Shown piece after piece: positions 60,879 to 64,000 of a DNA stretch of 64,000 bases. The stretch is from Blastocatellia bacterium (lineage in GTDB: Bacteria; Acidobacteriota; Blastocatellia; Chloracidobacteriales; JADJPF01): contig JANWYG010000014.1 of NCBI GenBank assembly GCA_025057015.1, positions 1 to 64,000 on the forward strand, read 5' to 3'. Each line of letters starts with the position of its first letter. The stretch's first letter is position 1. The notes under the pieces were generated by a model. That model did not search any database. It saw only the letters and a program-made list of their open reading frames with translations, and was not told the DNA's origin. The position numbers and the translations under genes were made by a program.

Positions 60879-63599
60879 CTAGGAGCTACCGTGTGTCACC
60901 TGCCTTTCGAGTGCAACAACTACACGTCTGTACTGACGAGAAATCTCTTCTAGAAGGGCTTCCGCGTTCTCAAGACAACCGTTTCTGGAACAACGCTCTA
61001 ACTCAGCACAAGGGTTCATCAGCAAAGTAGCTTCAAATATACTGCTAGCTGACTTAAGGCTATGAGAATAGAACTCTATATCGCGAGGATTTCTTTCTCT
61101 GACAGCAGTAACTAAGGCAGAGAAAGTTTGCTGGGAATTGTTCAGATAATTCTTGATGATCTCTAGAACTACATCCGGTTCATCAAGCTGCTGCATCTGC
61201 CTAAGCAGCATAAGCGAATCTAGATTCACTACTTCCTGCTCTTGCAAGTCTATTACTTTATGAACACCAGTAACAGCAGCAGTTTTTTCACAAGCAAGTA
61301 TTCTTTCTACTGCACGTTCTATCGCTCTACACAACTCATCCTTCCTGACCGGCTTGCTGATATAGTCATCCATACCAGCATCCAAACACAGCTCGCGGTC
61401 ACCTTTCATAGCATGCGCCGTCACGGCTATCACGTAAGGTCGATATTGCCCATGCTCAAAACACCTTATCCTGCGTGTGGCCTCTAGACCGTCCATCACC
61501 GGCATCTGTACGTCCATCAACACTAAGTCATAGCGTACCTTCCTAAGCATCTCTAGCGCCTCTTGCCCATTTGCAGCAAGATCTGCGCGATAGCCCAAAC
61601 GCTCCAGCATAAGCAACATGACCTTCTGATTAACTACATTGTCCTCTACAAGCAGTATCCGCAAATTTATCCCTTCTTTCGAAGAAACTCCTTCTTCATG
61701 TCTGACAGCGTCCTTCACTTGCTCAGCTTTTTCATAAAATACCTCCTTTATGCGCTCATATAGCTGCAGGGGTCTAAACGGTTTGCCAAGATAAGAAGCA
61801 GTAAAGGGGTATCTTTCAGACTTAATATAGTCAGAGTTGCAAAGTAAAAGTGGTTGTTTGACCGAGGCTTTCTCAGTACGCTCTATCAAATCCCAATCAA
61901 GCTGGCTAGTAGAATTTATGATAACCAGGTCAAAAGTTTCGCCCGAAGCAAGACGTTTGATCGCCTGTAGAAACAAATCTCTAGCAACCCTTATTCCCCA
62001 CCGCTTAAGAAATTTCTCCACCACCAGACTAGAAGCCTCATTGTCCGACACTAGGAGTACTCGCTTGCCAGCAAACTGATCTTTTGCAGCTAGATATTCC
62101 GGCAGTACCCCCTGCGTAAGCTTGCAAGGTATTACAAAGTGGAAACTGCTGCCCTTGCCCAACTCGCTTTCTACCCAAATACGCCCCCCTAATAAGTCAA
62201 CTAATCTCTTGCTTATAGCCAGCCCAAGTCCTATCCCACCACGCTTACGCGATATAGAACTGTCTATCTGGGTAAAAGGATGAAACAACTTGCCGAGATC
62301 CTCAGCAGCTATACCTACGCCTGTATCCCTTACAGAGAAATGTAGCTCACAGATGTCGCTCTCCAATAACCGAGCATCCAGCAGCACCGCTACTTCCCCT
62401 GCTTCAGTAAACTTGATAGCATTGCTCAACAGATTTACAAGTATCTGACGTATTCTCGTAACATCTGATACCACTTGATACGGTACAGAATCACTTGCGT
62501 CATAGTAAAGCTCTATACCTTTAAAGAAAGCTTTTTCGTGAAGTAGTAAGAGAGTGCTCTCGACTAACTCCCGTACCTCAAATACTACCGACTCAAGCTC
62601 CAATTCGCTGGATTCTAGTTTCGAAAAATCCAGTATGTCATTTACTATTGTAAGCAGTGCCTCACTACTTGAGCGAATTGTCTCGACATAGTCGCGTTGC
62701 TGAGCAGTAAGCTGCGTCTCGTTGAGCAAGCCAGTAAGACCTATTATAGCATTCATCGGCGTACGTATTTCGTGGCTCATGTTCATCAGAAACTGCGACT
62801 TAGCTCGAGAAGCTTCTTCAGCCCGCTTGTTTGCCAGACGCAGTTCTTCAACTATTAACTCCAATCTGTAAGTGTTGTCCTGCTGTAACTTCTGGCTTCG
62901 CTCAAGCTCCTTTGCATATCTGAGCAGTTCGCTCTGAGAGTGCTTCTGTTCGGTCACGTCCATCGACATAGTACAAATAGCCCATGGCTGCCCATCGTCA
63001 TAAAGCAAGAACTTGGTCGATAGATAACTTCTAGGCTCGCCAGTCCTAGCACATACCTCTTCGATCTGCACTACCCGATGCCCTTGTAGCAGCTTCTCGT
63101 CACTACTAATTACCATCTTCACTACGTCTTCAGGGAAAAGCTCATAAAGCGTCTTTCCTATAACTTGTGACCTATCCAAACCTATAGCTTGCTCCCACAA
63201 CTTGTTGACAAACAAATAACGCTGCTCCAAATCACGAATGTAGATCGCTAAAGGTGCGTCATCTATTATCGCCGTGCAGGGATTGTCACTAGTAAATGAC
63301 CGCTCATAGGCAGCAACCTGACGGAACGAATGCACATACCCTATCGCCTTTCCGTCAGCACCACATATTTCAGATATCCAATCTAAGGCTGCCTTTTCCT
63401 TGGTCTTCGCTCTTATTCGAACCTTTCGCTCAGCTTGCCTCTCTCTAATAAATTCATCTAACCTTTTGCCTAAAAGCTCCTCCCGCACGTGCTCAAACAA
63501 CTTCATAGCATACTCGTTCACTGCAACTATACGACCACCCCTATCGACTACTATCGCTGCATCTTCTTTTCCAAAAAGCAACTCCAAAAGATCTGACAT
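60879..63599 (-). CDS. Hybrid sensor histidine kinase (PAS-HisKA-HATPase-REC-REC-HPt)
   Basis: A 906-residue phosphorelay protein: two PAS domains (about 1-70, 105-220), a coiled coil, HisKA with phospho-His276 (MNMSHEIRTPMN), HATPase (about 370-490; NLLSNAIKF, DTGVGIAAEDLGKLF, GIGLGLAIS), a receiver-like domain whose Asp is Asn562 (LVIINSTS), a full receiver with Asp696 (LVLMDVQMPVMDG) and a C-terminal HPt with His846 (YSHSLKSASS). It has no membrane helix, so it senses cytoplasmic signals. I choose the ATG at 63599 with AGGAG upstream; 63638 would add 13 residues. A PhoU gene is upstream. Confidence 0.94.
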   Translation of the reverse strand: MSDLLELLFGKEDAAIVVDRGGRIVAVNEYAMKLFEHVREELLGKRLDEFIRERQAERKVRIRAKTKEKAALDWISEICGADGKAIGYVHSFRQVAAYERSFTSDNPCTAIIDDAPLAIYIRDLEQRYLFVNKLWEQAIGLDRSQVIGKTLYELFPEDVVKMVISSDEKLLQGHRVVQIEEVCARTGEPRSYLSTKFLLYDDGQPWAICTMSMDVTEQKHSQSELLRYAKELERSQKLQQDNTYRLELIVEELRLANKRAEEASRAKSQFLMNMSHEIRTPMNAIIGLTGLLNETQLTAQQRDYVETIRSSSEALLTIVNDILDFSKLESSELELESVVFEVRELVESTLLLLHEKAFFKGIELYYDASDSVPYQVVSDVTRIRQILVNLLSNAIKFTEAGEVAVLLDARLLESDICELHFSVRDTGVGIAAEDLGKLFHPFTQIDSSISRKRGGIGLGLAISKRLVDLLGGRIWVESELGKGSSFHFVIPCKLTQGVLPEYLAAKDQFAGKRVLLVSDNEASSLVVEKFLKRWGIRVARDLFLQAIKRLASGETFDLVIINSTSQLDWDLIERTEKASVKQPLLLCNSDYIKSERYPFTASYLGKPFRPLQLYERIKEVFYEKAEQVKDAVRHEEGVSSKEGINLRILLVEDNVVNQKVMLLMLERLGYRADLAANGQEALEMLRKVRYDLVLMDVQMPVMDGLEATRRIRCFEHGQYRPYVIAVTAHAMKGDRELCLDAGMDDYISKPVRKDELCRAIERAVERILACEKTAAVTGVHKVIDLQEQEVVNLDSLMLLRQMQQLDEPDVVLEIIKNYLNNSQQTFSALVTAVRERNPRDIEFYSHSLKSASSIFEATLLMNPCAELERCSRNGCLENAEALLEEISRQYRRVVVALERQVTHGSS

Positions 63600-63755
63600 G
63601 CTCTCCTCTAGAAAGTGCTCGCAATAAGTATATAACAATACTGAAACGAAATCTTTATACTGGTTAAGAATCCTTAAATAGGCACTAGCAAACTACAGTA
63701 ATAGATTACCTTTCTGTCCTAATGCCAACAGGTCTTGGTTAGACGAGAAACACAC

Positions 63756-64000
63756 TCAATTTGCTTCCTTCGTATGTCGGATAATGCGACCTTCAACCAT
63801 AAAGACTACCATCTCGCAAAGATTGGTAGCATAGTCAGCTATGCGCTCAAGATGCTTGATTATGAAAAGTAGCTCCGTGCCTTTTCTTATATCCTGTGGG
63901 TGACGTTCCATATATGAGACCAGATCTTTGTATATTAGCTTGTAGATCTCATCCACCAGATCATCCTTTCTCAATGTCTGGCGAGCTCGCTTGATGTCAG
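63756..64000 (-). CDS. phoU: Phosphate signalling protein PhoU, C-terminal part
   Basis: The frame continues past the right edge; 81 codons are visible, with no start codon. The sequence DDLVDEIYKLIYKDLVSYME, LLFIIKHLERIADYATNL and MVEGRIIRH is the second three-helix repeat of PhoU, which holds the metal-binding E/DxxxD motif of this family (ERIADYATN). PhoU tunes phosphate transport and the PhoR kinase. The histidine kinase gene follows 156 bases downstream on the same strand but is not a PhoR. Confidence 0.92.
   Translation of the reverse strand, partial: DIKRARQTLRKDDLVDEIYKLIYKDLVSYMERHPQDIRKGTELLFIIKHLERIADYATNLCEMVVFMVEGRIIRHTKEAN

Noticed and set aside
1-64000. tRNA, rRNA, CRISPR arrays, insertion sequences or prophage
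   Set aside because: No tRNA-like T-loop sequences in the gaps, no repeat-spacer pattern and no transposase, integrase or phage protein were seen on either strand.

Overview
The window looks like a chromosomal segment of a Gram-negative bacterium, most likely an Acidobacteriota member of the Blastocatellia/Chloracidobacterium side. This rests on gene content: two large Oar-like TonB-dependent receptors with N-terminal carboxypeptidase-regulatory domains, an SBBP beta-propeller protein, a choice-of-anchor/IPT secreted protein, DUF4388/MglA/Ser-Thr kinase signalling genes and many secreted proteins of unknown function. By eye the base composition is moderate (about mid-40s % GC, not calculated). 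There are no rRNA or tRNA genes, CRISPR arrays, insertion sequences or phage genes. Non-ATG starts (TTG, GTG) are common, and several are decided by a good Shine-Dalgarno sequence.

Layout. 1-9.6 kb: a protease-propeptide/P-domain protein cut by the left edge, a seven-bladed SBBP protein, a zinc-ribbon membrane protein, xseA, a WYL regulator, and a minus-strand set of three secreted proteins. 9.6-20.1 kb: an MglA-like GTPase, a metallo-beta-lactamase-fold hydrolase, an MscS channel fused to a cyclic-nucleotide domain, a rhodanese, then a minus-strand run with a DUF4388-TPR protein, a CnaB-like protein, a conserved protein of unknown function, a zinc-ribbon Ser/Thr kinase and an amidohydrolase. 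20.4-27.8 kb: two TonB-dependent receptors in tandem, each followed by a strong hairpin. 27.9-31 kb: larB, a PrcB-like protein, a DedA/VTT protein and bioB. 31-36.6 kb: an M36 metalloprotease, a TraB/Tiki-like protein and a Tat-exported ferritin-like protein. 36.8-40.6 kb: an Smr protein, kdsD, a sugar-nucleotide epimerase, a family 4 uracil-DNA glycosylase and two small proteins. 40.7-48.9 kb: a very large BNR/Asp-box protein, an RDD protein, deoB and priA.

49-60.7 kb is an almost gapless minus-strand run of eleven genes: speA, a Nudix-MBL fusion, a small membrane protein, recO, ppdK, two EutN/CcmL bacterial-microcompartment vertex proteins, a flavoprotein-like protein with a Cys-rich tail, glpX, two nucleoside/sugar ABC permeases and a divergent hfq. 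The right end carries a hybrid histidine kinase with a degenerate receiver and the 3' part of phoU.

The most interesting block is ppdK-eutN-eutN-flavoprotein-glpX-permeases (49.4-56.3 kb). Microcompartment vertex pentamers are encoded without any hexameric shell gene in the window, directly coupled to pyruvate phosphate dikinase and followed by a class II fructose-bisphosphatase, the two key steps of gluconeogenesis. Nucleoside-type permeases and, a few kb away, phosphopentomutase suggest a link to nucleoside-sugar catabolism; that link is inference.
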